Below are positions 8,281-16,354 of a stretch of DNA of 64,000 bases, one piece after another (position 1 is the stretch's first letter; every line of letters begins with the position of its first letter). The stretch comes from Kineothrix sp. IPX-CK. GTDB lineage: Bacteria > Bacillota > Clostridia > Lachnospirales > Lachnospiraceae. A model generated the notes under the pieces. It was given only the letters and a program-made list of their open reading frames with translations, was not told where the DNA came from and made no database searches. The position numbers and the translations under genes are program-made. The DNA lies in the NCBI RefSeq assembly GCF_039134705.1, contig NZ_CP146256.1:4092001-4156000 (forward strand). The letters are read 5' to 3'.

Positions 8281-9131
8281 ATGTCCCCTCCATATGTCTT
8301 TTCCACATATTGCAAAGCTATGAAATCCAGTTCTCTGATTTTATTCGCATTTCCTCTTCTCATAATCGAATCAGCATTTTGTCTTGTAGAACCTAATATC
8401 TGAGAAATCATAAATGCAGTATTTTTTTTGACAATAACGCTTTCCGGTTCTATTATTTTTCCGTCGATAGCAATGGGACTAACTGCCATCACTTCACTCA
8501 TATGAAAGCTTTCCGGTCTGTGCCCGTCCGCTTTGTTGTATTTTCTCATCGCAATCATATATTCCAATTTTATATTCAATAATTCCTTCGCAATTTCCTC
8601 CCCGCTTATTTCCGTCCCGGCAGCAGCAAACGGGTACAACAATTCCAAAATAACAAGCACGATATTCTGCATATATATTTGCTGTGCCTTTAATACATTG
8701 GAAGCGTTTATCAAATGGTTGACTAATATATCATCCTTTTCAGAACAAATTCTCACATTTTGCAGCTGCATTTTAGAAGCCTCTTCAATCGCCTGTCTGG
8801 CCCTGTGATATACCGGACCATCCTGCTGCGTCGACAGCCCCTCTTCCACTTTCACCGTCCATTCTCCCACTCCGATTCCTGCCCGGATTTTTACAGGTTT
8901 CATCAGCATTTCAAACAGCCGAAAAAACAGCACTGCTGCTGTTACATCAAAAAACATGCCCTGTAATTCATCTCCCGCACTAAATGTGACTCTATACTTT
9001 ATATCATTACGGAATAAATCATTCAGACAGTCAATATACCTGTTCATATATTTTTGCATACTATTTCGTTGAGCAATCGGATACATCCTAGACTTTTCTA
9101 CGTCCATTATCAGCGATACGTAATTTTCCAT
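8271..9131 (-). CDS. SatD family protein
   Basis: A 286-residue soluble protein of the SatD family. The start is ATG 9131, which follows AGGAGGTG; an upstream in-frame extension lacks a ribosome site. The first 110 residues (YVSLIMDVEKSRMYPIAQR, then FSAGDELQGMFFD and RAGIGVGEWTV) resemble a nucleotide-cyclase-like fold, with an invariant GDE and G-I-G-x-G. The C-terminal 60 residues (MISQILGSTRQNADSIMRRG) look like a helix-turn-helix. SatD could therefore bind DNA and regulate its own operon, which begins with two palindromes. This last point is inference. Confidence 0.75.
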   Translation of the reverse strand: MENYVSLIMDVEKSRMYPIAQRNSMQKYMNRYIDCLNDLFRNDIKYRVTFSAGDELQGMFFDVTAAVLFFRLFEMLMKPVKIRAGIGVGEWTVKVEEGLSTQQDGPVYHRARQAIEEASKMQLQNVRICSEKDDILVNHLINASNVLKAQQIYMQNIVLVILELLYPFAAAGTEISGEEIAKELLNIKLEYMIAMRKYNKADGHRPESFHMSEVMAVSPIAIDGKIIEPESVIVKKNTAFMISQILGSTRQNADSIMRRGNANKIRELDFIALQYVEKTYGGDIWK

Positions 9132-9167
9132 AATGCACCTCCTGCACATTATTATATTTCTTTTTTT

Positions 9168-9224
9168 ATTATAATGCAACTGTTTTTAGTTGCATTTTCT
9201 CTTTGCAATTATTTTTAGTTGCAA
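9168..9224 (-). promoter_or_regulatory. satD promoter -10 box with two tandem palindromic operators
   Basis: A perfect TATAAT on the minus strand (9168-9173) abuts palindrome 1, TGCAACT-N6-AGTTGCA (9175-9194). Eight bases further on lies palindrome 2, TTGCAA-N10-TTGCAA (9203-9224), sharing the core TTTTTAGTTGCA. No good -35 box is present because palindrome 1 occupies that place. This is the layout of a repressor operator or an activator site. Confidence 0.6.
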
Positions 9225-9252
9225 TATTCGAATCTTATCCGACCGCATGAGC

Positions 9253-9270
9253 CCCTGCCAGTTGATGGTA
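9253..9270 (+). repeat. dispersed 18-bp repeat, diverged copy downstream of the lipoprotein gene
   Basis: CCCTGCCAGTTGATGGTA, mostly transition differences from the copy at 10639-10656, in the same orientation. The two copies bracket the lipoprotein gene 9274-10575. Confidence 0.35.
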
Positions 9271-9273
9271 CTA

Positions 9274-10575
9274 TTACTTAATTCCAAAATTTCGATATGA
9301 CTCCGATAACATTGCGATAATTTGATCGGTATTCAATCCCTGCAAATCTTTTACATCCATCCAGTCAAAAGAAGCCGTTTTCTTCTGTAGACCAAGTCCT
9401 TCGAAATATGTCTGTGCAAAATTATTGTATTCTTCCTCTGTGATGCTTTTTCCACTGCTGTCGGTGTACGCTGTCTCCCCTATATAATCTTCTCCTCCAT
9501 ATACGGTATCCTTGTTCACAAGCGGAGTCTCCATTACCACATCATTTACTACATTCAGCGCTCTTATGTCTTCATGATACTCATTCGGTCCAACCTTTGC
9601 AAAATCGCCGAGAATATAATAATCCTGCATACCGTCAGCCGAAAAAGAACTATAAACGGTTACTTCATCCGTTATGATATCCACCTGAGAATTCCCTTCT
9701 ATAAAATTTGTCCCCAGTTCTTCTATATTTCCTTCCGGATTAATTTCATAGAAACGATTATAGGAAAAAACTCCCGTCCCCCCACAGTTCGATATGATCA
9801 GATCTATCATTCCATCATAATCAAGCTCCGCCAATGCGAAACAATACAGGTCGTCCGCATACTCGATATCGGTCGCCCATTTTTCGACCTGTTCCGCAAA
9901 TATCTGTATCTGCCTGTCGGAGCTGAGCTCCCCATTCAAACCTGCGACATATTCCGCATAGCCCTGCCAGGTTCCCATTACAGACGGCACACTATCTGTC
10001 AGACCTTGCTTTTGAAGGTATTCTTCCAAGAAAACATCCCTGTAAAAAGCAGGCCCGTTTTCTGTCTCCTGCTCTAATATATATCCTCCCAAGTCATAAT
10101 CCAGGTAAAACATATTATCCGGATTCTCCTGCAAAAAGACCTTGACCTGATTCCAAGTGTTCCCCTCGTCCTTATACCGTACAACAGCGATGACATCAGT
10201 CTTTCCATCCTCGTTATAGTCCTTAAAAGCCACTGCTGATACTCCGTCGAAATTGTCTGTTACGTTTTCCGGAAAAGTATAGATTTCCTGTCCGCCCTTC
10301 AGCAATTTAAATGTAACATCCCTCGTATTTTCTCCATCCGGAGCAATTGACGCAAAAGTAACTTCTCCCCAGTCATCTAATGTAACTTCAAAGGTCTGAT
10401 CTTCTATAATGCCCGGTATATCACTAATCCCCTGCGAATTCTCCGGCGGATTCTCAGGTAATATAGTCTGTCCTGTATCTTCTTGTATCGCTGACGGCTC
10501 CTGTTGCGCACTTTTCTCGTCACCACAGCCGGCTAAAGTTATCATAAGCCCAAAAATAAACATAAACTTTTTCAT
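9274..10575 (-). CDS. uncharacterised secreted lipoprotein with FG-GAP/EF-hand-like motifs
   Basis: A 433-residue protein with a lipoprotein signal peptide (MKKFMFIFGLMITLAGC, lipidated Cys17). A low-complexity Gln/Glu/Pro linker follows to about residue 55. Two calcium-binding-like loops, KDYNEDGKTDVIAVV and AELDYDGMIDLIIS, fit the DxDxDG pattern of VCBS/FG-GAP repeats. I do not recognise a family with a known function. It would be anchored outside the membrane. It is monocistronic, ending near a diverged repeat copy and starting beside an inverted pair of the same repeat. Confidence 0.7.
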   Translation of the reverse strand: MKKFMFIFGLMITLAGCGDEKSAQQEPSAIQEDTGQTILPENPPENSQGISDIPGIIEDQTFEVTLDDWGEVTFASIAPDGENTRDVTFKLLKGGQEIYTFPENVTDNFDGVSAVAFKDYNEDGKTDVIAVVRYKDEGNTWNQVKVFLQENPDNMFYLDYDLGGYILEQETENGPAFYRDVFLEEYLQKQGLTDSVPSVMGTWQGYAEYVAGLNGELSSDRQIQIFAEQVEKWATDIEYADDLYCFALAELDYDGMIDLIISNCGGTGVFSYNRFYEINPEGNIEELGTNFIEGNSQVDIITDEVTVYSSFSADGMQDYYILGDFAKVGPNEYHEDIRALNVVNDVVMETPLVNKDTVYGGEDYIGETAYTDSSGKSITEEEYNNFAQTYFEGLGLQKKTASFDWMDVKDLQGLNTDQIIAMLSESYRNFGIK

Positions 10576-10591
10576 ATTTTCTCCATTTTAT

Positions 10592-10659
10592 TACTACCAT
10601 CCATCGACAAGGTTTCTAATGGTTCAGGGTACATAAGGCCTTGTCAATCGATGGTAGTA
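10592..10659. repeat. inverted pair of the dispersed repeat
   Basis: TACCATCCATCGACAAGG (10595-10612) faces CCTTGTCAATCGATGGTA (10639-10656). They differ at two positions and could form an 18-bp stem with a 26-nt loop. The pair lies just upstream of the lipoprotein gene, inside its probable leader. Confidence 0.6.
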
Positions 10660-10793
10660 TAAGTCATGATTATTAACACAATAAATAGTATATCATATCC
10701 ATGGATAAAGTACCACAAATCCAAACCGCTTATTGCAGTACTTTGGGATCGCTGAGACGGGGCTCTATACATTCTGCCGAGGCTTCAAATGCC

Positions 10794-10839
10794 AAAAAGC
10801 CGCCGCATCATACTATTTTCAGCAGATGCAGCAGCTTTT
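10794..10839 (-). terminator. terminator of the arabinan ABC importer operon
   Basis: On the minus strand GCTGCTGCATC and GATGCGGCGGC pair over 11 bp with G-U wobbles, followed by CTTTTT. It lies 35 bp after the last permease gene. Confidence 0.65.
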
Positions 10840-10873
10840 TAGGTAATGGAGTGTTTTATTGCTTTTATTGTAA

Positions 10874-11758
10874 TTATCCTTTTACCGCTCCGGCAGTCAT
10901 TCCATCGATAAAATACTTCTGGAAGCAAAGGAATACAACAAACACCGGGATGATGCCGAACATGGAGCCGGCAATCAGTACATCGTAATTGTTTCCGTAG
11001 GGCGTTAACAAAGTATTAAGGCCTATCGGGAGCGTGAACTTGCTGGCACTTCTATATACTAACATCGGCCAGAGGATATTGTTCCATGCACCCATGGCGC
11101 AGAGGATGGACATTGCCGCAAAGGCAGGCTTTGTAATAGGAAGCATGATCCTGAAGCAAATGCCGTATTCCGTTGCTCCGTCTATGCGTCCCGCATCCAG
11201 AAGCTCCTTGGGCAGTCCTATCATATACTGCCGGAAGAAGAATATAGTGGATGCACCGCATATTCCCGGCAGCACAACTCCTGCGGTGGTGTCGATCAGC
11301 TTCAATGTAATCATCTCTTTATACAGAGGAAGCATCAATATTTCAAAGGGTACCATCATCGTAGCGATTACGAGGAAGAACAGGAACCTTCTTAAGGGGA
11401 ACTCATACATGGATAAGCCATAGGCTACCAGGTAGCAGATTGCCAGTGTTCCCACTACCGAAATCAGCGTAAGAATCAAGCTGTTCTTGAACCACATGAA
11501 ATATTTCTGCGAATCTACGTTGCCGCTGAACAAATATATATAGTTATCGAGCGTCATCGTTGTTACATTCAGGTCTACGCTAAGTCCCTTTCGGATCAGC
11601 TCCTGACCGGGACGGAAGGAAGCGAGCAATCCTGCAAAAATCGGAAATACGATGATGAAGGAGAGCAGCACGAACCAACTCGTGGCAAAAACGCTCAATA
11701 TTTTATTCTTTTTACTCATACCCATTTGATCGAATGAAGGGGATTTTACGTTTGCCAT
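10874..11758 (-). CDS. carbohydrate ABC transporter permease, MalG type
   Basis: A 294-residue inner-membrane permease with six helices. The EAA loop that contacts the ATPase reads ELLDAGRIDGATEYGICFRI, then MLPITKP (about residues 185-210), as in the MalG/AraQ subfamily (CUT1). It starts one base after the MalF-type gene ends. Its place next to arabinan-degrading enzymes implies import of arabino-oligosaccharides; substrate is inferred. No ATPase gene is present, so a shared MsmX-type ATPase encoded elsewhere is expected. Confidence 0.9.
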   Translation of the reverse strand: MANVKSPSFDQMGMSKKNKILSVFATSWFVLLSFIIVFPIFAGLLASFRPGQELIRKGLSVDLNVTTMTLDNYIYLFSGNVDSQKYFMWFKNSLILTLISVVGTLAICYLVAYGLSMYEFPLRRFLFFLVIATMMVPFEILMLPLYKEMITLKLIDTTAGVVLPGICGASTIFFFRQYMIGLPKELLDAGRIDGATEYGICFRIMLPITKPAFAAMSILCAMGAWNNILWPMLVYRSASKFTLPIGLNTLLTPYGNNYDVLIAGSMFGIIPVFVVFLCFQKYFIDGMTAGAVKG

Positions 11759-11759
11759 A

Positions 11760-12656
11760 TTATTTTTCCTCCTTCTTGAATGTGCCGCTCAGCACCAACT
11801 GAACAACGTTGATAAAGAGTGCAATTACCAAAAGTACAAGACCTACCGCACTGCCGTAGCCCAACTGGTTCTTGGCAATACCGCGTTTGTACAGGTAGCC
11901 TACGATGGTAAGACCGATGTTGTTCGGCGAATCCGGACCAGCCCACAACATAAAGCTTTCCATAAACATCGCCAGACCGGCATAGATACTGATGGTAAGT
12001 ACGTAAATAGTGGTCGGTTTCAAAAGAGGTATCGTTATGAAACGGAATTTCTGCAAACCGGAAGCGCCGTCGATTTCCGCGGATTCATATAACGCGCCGT
12101 CGATCGATTTCAGACCGGACAGGAAATAGAGCATATTCACGCCGGTCCATCTCCAGCAGCAGACCAATACGAGAGCGAAGAGTCCCGTGGCCTTAACTTT
12201 CAGCCATTTAAAGGTTCCCAGTCCGAGAAAACTTGTAATTACGTTCAACTGCCCCGTGCTGTATTCAGAGAACATCAAACGGAATAAAGTACCCGAAATA
12301 ACTACAGATGTAAGTGCCGGAAGATAGAGAAAAGCCTTCCAAATACCTTTTGCTTTTACCAGTCTGGAGTCCATCAATACCGCGAACGCCATCGGAAAAG
12401 GTATGAGCAATACAATCGTTAACAGCATGTATTGGAAGCTGTTCAAAATCGCCTGGTGAAAGGTTGTATCTATCAACAGCTTTTTATAATTTTTCAGGCC
12501 TATCCATTCGGTTCCCGTAGGAAGAATATCCTGAAAGCTCATTGTTATCGTACTGCAAAGGGGATAAATCCAAAAGAAACAAAAACTCAGTATAAACGGC
12601 AGCACAAACACATAGGGCGCCGCCTTCTGCGAATAAAAAAACTTTCTTATTTTCAT
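11760..12656 (-). CDS. carbohydrate ABC transporter permease, MalF type
   Basis: A 298-residue permease with six membrane helices. The EAA motif is ELYESAEIDGASGLQKFRFI followed by TIPLLKP. It resembles AraP and other CUT1 partners of MalG-type permeases. ATG 12656 was chosen; AAGGAG lies 11 nt upstream, and a TTG two codons earlier is possible. It follows the binding-protein gene after a 170-bp gap that holds two hairpins, which would lower its expression relative to the binding protein. Confidence 0.9.
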   Translation of the reverse strand: MKIRKFFYSQKAAPYVFVLPFILSFCFFWIYPLCSTITMSFQDILPTGTEWIGLKNYKKLLIDTTFHQAILNSFQYMLLTIVLLIPFPMAFAVLMDSRLVKAKGIWKAFLYLPALTSVVISGTLFRLMFSEYSTGQLNVITSFLGLGTFKWLKVKATGLFALVLVCCWRWTGVNMLYFLSGLKSIDGALYESAEIDGASGLQKFRFITIPLLKPTTIYVLTISIYAGLAMFMESFMLWAGPDSPNNIGLTIVGYLYKRGIAKNQLGYGSAVGLVLLVIALFINVVQLVLSGTFKKEEK

Positions 12657-12751
12657 ATGCAATCACACTCCTTACCAACAACCCCATTAACCCATTAATT
12701 TATAAAATATAACTTTTGTTCCGCACGCGTAGCTGCGCATCTATCTTTTAT

Positions 12752-12817
12752 GTAATAGGATTAATTCCCTATTACTTAAAAGGGATTGCCCAGGAAGTTA
12801 CTTCCCTAAGCAATCCC
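12752..12817 (-). terminator. two consecutive hairpins between binding protein and permeases (partial terminator)
   Basis: GTAATAGG with CCTATTAC (12752-12775), and GGGATTGC with GCAATCCC enclosing GGAAGTTACTTCC (12782-12817). On the minus strand TTTT follows the second hairpin. Such hairpins after binding-protein genes stabilise the upstream mRNA or stop most transcripts. Confidence 0.6.
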
Positions 12818-12826
12818 CGGTAGTTA

Positions 12827-14275
12827 CTACTCTTCTAAGCTGATTACATCCTGCGCGGCCTGTAACGCTTCATCTACATCCATTTTATTTTCCAATACAT
12901 CGTTCAATGTAACGTTGCACATCTGCTCATTGATCGTCGGGCTGATAGCTACAACGCTGATCTTGCCGATTTCATCTTTTACTTCATTAAGAACGTCGTA
13001 AGGATTCGTTCTGAAGAACTTAACATATTCGTTATTCGGATCATGTGTGATAGACTCATCTGTCCACATTGCGCTGTTGCATACATCGAATCCAAGAACC
13101 TCCCAGATTCCCTTAGCTCCTTCTTCAGAGCACTTCGCATAAGAAATGAAATCTGCCGCCAACTGAGCATCTACGGACTGGTTCGTAACAACCGTACCTG
13201 TACCGCCGATACCTACGGAGCGAGGCTGGCCTTCTTCAAATACCGGACAGGGAGCTAACGCCCATTTTCCTGCTTCTTCAGGCATATAGTTAAGGAAACG
13301 GCTCATGAACCAAAGTGCCTTCGGGAAGGAAGCGATGTTACTGTCCAGGATATTCTGGAAGCCTGCTTCAAGGTCAACGTGTCCGTCGGGAGATACCATA
13401 GCGATACCGGAATCCAGCCATCCCTGCTGCATAGTCATCATATTCTTAACAGATTCAAGCTGTACGTTTGCGGAACCATCAAAACCGCCGGTCCAGTCTT
13501 CACCGTACTCTGCCATTGCTACCCACATCCAGTCAACGCCTGCCGTATCAACGGAGGTCAGCATGACTTCTCCATTAGAAGCTTCTTTCAGCTTCTCGCC
13601 TGCTGCGGTGTAATCATCCCATGTCTTAATCGTCGTATAATCGATGCCATAAGACTCGAGCAGCTCTGCATTATAATACATAACGGTAGCGCCAACGTGT
13701 GTAGGAGCCCCATAATGCTTGCCGTCGGCACCGGCATAAGTATCGAGACGTGCCTGAACTAAGTCAGCAGCGTAGGGTGCAAGTGCATCATCCAAAGGAT
13801 AAAGCCACGTATCCATACCAGCTACAACATTGGGGAACTGCCCAACCTCTACATCGCAGAGATCCGGAGCACCGGTACCTGCATTCAAGGATGTTAATAA
13901 TTTCGTGTGCATATCCGCATAAGGATATGTAGTAAATGTGATTTCGATCGTTCTATCCGGATTCTCAGCATTCCATTTCTCTAACATGCTGGCATAGAAC
14001 GTATTGTGTAATTCAACAAAGGACCACATCTCCATATGTGTGCCGTTAGGATCACCTACGGTGGTAACCGCTTCCGGAGCTGCTTCGCCCTCCGCAACTT
14101 CCCCTTCTTCTGTTGCCGCAGCATCATCGCCTGCTTCTGCATCGGCCTCAGTAGTAGTCTCTGCTGCCGCATCGCCGGTGGCTGCTCCATCCGTGCCGGC
14201 GCTGGAACCGCAGCCAGCCAACATGGATGCTGTCAAAGCAACGCTTAAAATTGTAGCTAATAACTTTTTCTTCAT
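12827..14275 (-). CDS. extracellular solute-binding lipoprotein, probable arabino-oligosaccharide importer
   Basis: A 482-residue family 1 (CUT1) binding protein. The signal peptide ends at the lipobox MLAGC with Cys22 as the anchor. A flexible acidic Ala/Glu/Thr linker of about 45 residues follows, then the two-lobe sugar-binding domain from about residue 80 (EMWSFVELHNTFYASML). AAGGAGG precedes ATG 14275. It is the first gene of the importer operon and faces outward on the cell surface. Ligand is inferred from the four arabinan-degrading enzymes beside it. Confidence 0.9.
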   Translation of the reverse strand: MKKKLLATILSVALTASMLAGCGSSAGTDGAATGDAAAETTTEADAEAGDDAAATEEGEVAEGEAAPEAVTTVGDPNGTHMEMWSFVELHNTFYASMLEKWNAENPDRTIEITFTTYPYADMHTKLLTSLNAGTGAPDLCDVEVGQFPNVVAGMDTWLYPLDDALAPYAADLVQARLDTYAGADGKHYGAPTHVGATVMYYNAELLESYGIDYTTIKTWDDYTAAGEKLKEASNGEVMLTSVDTAGVDWMWVAMAEYGEDWTGGFDGSANVQLESVKNMMTMQQGWLDSGIAMVSPDGHVDLEAGFQNILDSNIASFPKALWFMSRFLNYMPEEAGKWALAPCPVFEEGQPRSVGIGGTGTVVTNQSVDAQLAADFISYAKCSEEGAKGIWEVLGFDVCNSAMWTDESITHDPNNEYVKFFRTNPYDVLNEVKDEIGKISVVAISPTINEQMCNVTLNDVLENKMDVDEALQAAQDVISLEE

Positions 14276-14438
14276 TTCCCTACCTCCTTTAATTGATTAG
14301 AAACATTGGACCGCTCGATTTTGTAATTGCGCAAATTGTCAAATAATTTAGTAAAATATATAATTTTACTTTTTGCACCTATTACATGATTAAGCACTTT
14401 GTATGCTTTTCTTTTATTTGCGGTTTTCTTATGTTCAT

Positions 14439-14467
14439 ATTGTACAATACATAAGTATGTATGTCAA
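14439..14467 (-). promoter_or_regulatory. sigma-A promoter of the arabinan importer operon
   Basis: Minus-strand TTGACA (14462-14467), a 17-bp spacer and TACAAT (14439-14444). An AT-rich 22-bp element, immediately upstream of the -35 box at 14469-14490, resembles one at the GH43 promoter (18864-18885; 18 of 22 bases). It may be a regulator site. Confidence 0.7.
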
Positions 14468-14520
14468 TATTAATTTAAAATAATTTAGTTTTTACTATAT
14501 AAATAAAATAATTCATTTAT

Positions 14521-14793
14521 TCAGTTTTTTTCGGGCTTCCACTTTTCGTATGGACAAGCCTTTTTACGTATTGCTGCCCGCAGCTCCACATAGCATCCGC
14601 ATGCCCTGCACATGCCGTCCGCGAGTAAATCACAACCTTTGCAGACAGACAGCCTTTCCTCATACAAAGGCGGGGGTGCCTTAATATCCTCATCGAGATG
14701 AGCAATATATATATGAAGGTTCTCAAAATATTCCTTCTCGTCCATATCCGCGGTCAGACACTTCCGGCACATACGCCTTGGTTTTTCTTCCAT
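14521..14793 (-). CDS. DUF6171 small Cys-rich protein
   Basis: About 90 residues with eight Cys: CRKC near the N-terminus, CKGC, then CRACGC and a final Cys before PYEKW. This fits the DUF6171 family and suggests zinc or Fe-S binding. The ATG at 14793 lies 10 nt after the end of the GH51 gene; a GTG at 14814 that overlaps that gene is an alternative start. It has no recognised function. It is the last gene of the GH43-GH43-GH51 unit. Confidence 0.65.
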   Translation of the reverse strand: MEEKPRRMCRKCLTADMDEKEYFENLHIYIAHLDEDIKAPPPLYEERLSVCKGCDLLADGMCRACGCYVELRAAIRKKACPYEKWKPEKN

Positions 14794-14803
14794 TCTTTTC
14801 TGC

Positions 14804-16309
14804 CTATTTAACACGAAAACTGATCACACTGCACGCAGGAGCGGTAAAGCGGATAACTCTTCCTTCTACCGTATAATCTGTGAATTCAGCTTCTTTTACT
14901 CTGTCAGGATCTTCAAAAGTATTATGAGCACGCATTTCTTCCGTAAGAACAACTCCCTGAACCGATGAAGGCTCCAGTTGGGCAAATACCATCTCTACCG
15001 GCATACTTTCGGATATGGACAGATTGTTTATCGTAACATTCACATATCCCTGCGCATCTACCGACACGGACTCGCTAAGGTGCGGCACCCTATATTCCTC
15101 CTCTCCGATCACGTCATTTCCTTCTATAAAGCTTTCCACAAGCTCCGCATCCTGATGATGCTTATACATATGGAATACATGATAAGTAGGTGTAAGAATC
15201 ATCTTTTCGCCTTCTGTCAGTATTACGGACTGAAGTACATTCACCATCTGTGCAATACATGCCATTTGCACCCTGTCACAGTTCTTATTGAAAATATCCA
15301 GCGTAATGCCTGCTACCAAAGCATCGCGCATAGTGCTCTGCTGATACAGGAAGCCCGGATTGGTGCCTGGCTCCACCGTGAACCAGCAGCCCCATTCGTC
15401 CACAATCATTCCAATTTTCTTGCCGGGATCATATTGATCCATAATCGCGCCGTGGCGTGTTACCAGCTCTTCCATATATTTCGCCTTCGCCAGCGTCTTA
15501 TACCATACCTTATCGTCGAAGTCTGTAGCACTGCCTTTGACCTCCCATCCTTCAGGATGTACATAATAATGAAGAGAGAGACCATCCATATAACCGTGCA
15601 TAAAATCAGGATGCGGCGGTGCAAAGCAGGTCTTCAGCACGTCCTCTGTCCAAAAATAATCTGCGACGTTAGCTCCTCCGCATATTTTTTTGATCGGTCT
15701 GTCGGCATTGTACTGCCTCACATAGGTCTGGAATCTTCTGTAAAGATTAGCGTAATATTCCGGTGTCATGCTGCCCCCGCAGCCCCAGTTCTCGTTGCCC
15801 ACTCCGAAATAATCGATTTTCCAGGGCTTTTCCCGGCCATTTTGCTTACGCAGGTCAGCCATGGGAGATACTCCTTCGAAAGTCATATATTCCACCCACT
15901 CGCTCATTTCCCGGACCGTACCGCTTCCCACATTACCATTTACATAAGTTTTGCATCCAAGCTGCTCGCACAGCTCAAAAAATTCGTGGGTTCCGAAGCT
16001 GTTGTCCTCAACTACTCCTCCCCAATGGGTATTGATCATTTTCTTTCTCGTTTCCTTGGGGCCGATGCCGTCCTTCCAATGATACTCGTCTGCAAAACAA
16101 CCGCCCGGCCACCGGAGAAGCGGGATTCCCATTTCCTTAAGGGCACCTACAACATCCTTCCGCATGCCGTTTACATTGGGAATTCCTGAATCCTCTCCTA
16201 CATACAGACCTTCGTAAATACATCGTCCAAGATGTTCCGAAAAATGCCCGTAAATCTCAGCGTTAATATGCGCTTTTTTGTTCTTTTCATTAATAAATAG
16301 TCTTGCCAT
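14804..16309 (-). CDS. GH51 alpha-L-arabinofuranosidase (first copy)
   Basis: A 501-residue intracellular enzyme without a signal peptide. It removes terminal alpha-L-arabinofuranose from arabino-oligosaccharides with retention. The acid/base Glu173 lies in [10 protein letters not shown] and the nucleophile Glu305 in IVDEWGCWF, both at the expected spacing. The C-terminal beta-sandwich covers about residues 385-501. It is last but one in the minus-strand enzyme unit. The second GH51 at 21042 is clearly a paralog with different active-site flanks, so the two may prefer different linkages. Confidence 0.93.
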   Translation of the reverse strand: MARLFINEKNKKAHINAEIYGHFSEHLGRCIYEGLYVGEDSGIPNVNGMRKDVVGALKEMGIPLLRWPGGCFADEYHWKDGIGPKETRKKMINTHWGGVVEDNSFGTHEFFELCEQLGCKTYVNGNVGSGTVREMSEWVEYMTFEGVSPMADLRKQNGREKPWKIDYFGVGNENWGCGGSMTPEYYANLYRRFQTYVRQYNADRPIKKICGGANVADYFWTEDVLKTCFAPPHPDFMHGYMDGLSLHYYVHPEGWEVKGSATDFDDKVWYKTLAKAKYMEELVTRHGAIMDQYDPGKKIGMIVDEWGCWFTVEPGTNPGFLYQQSTMRDALVAGITLDIFNKNCDRVQMACIAQMVNVLQSVILTEGEKMILTPTYHVFHMYKHHQDAELVESFIEGNDVIGEEEYRVPHLSESVSVDAQGYVNVTINNLSISESMPVEMVFAQLEPSSVQGVVLTEEMRAHNTFEDPDRVKEAEFTDYTVEGRVIRFTAPACSVISFRVK

Positions 16310-16354
16310 TCCAACTTTCTCCCTTCGCTTTTACTGTCTGTATTATTTCTTCCT

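Noticed and set aside
14978..16189. Long open frame on the plus strand across the first GH51 gene
   Set aside because: It is antisense to a gene with intact catalytic motifs, has no ribosome site and no recognisable domain.
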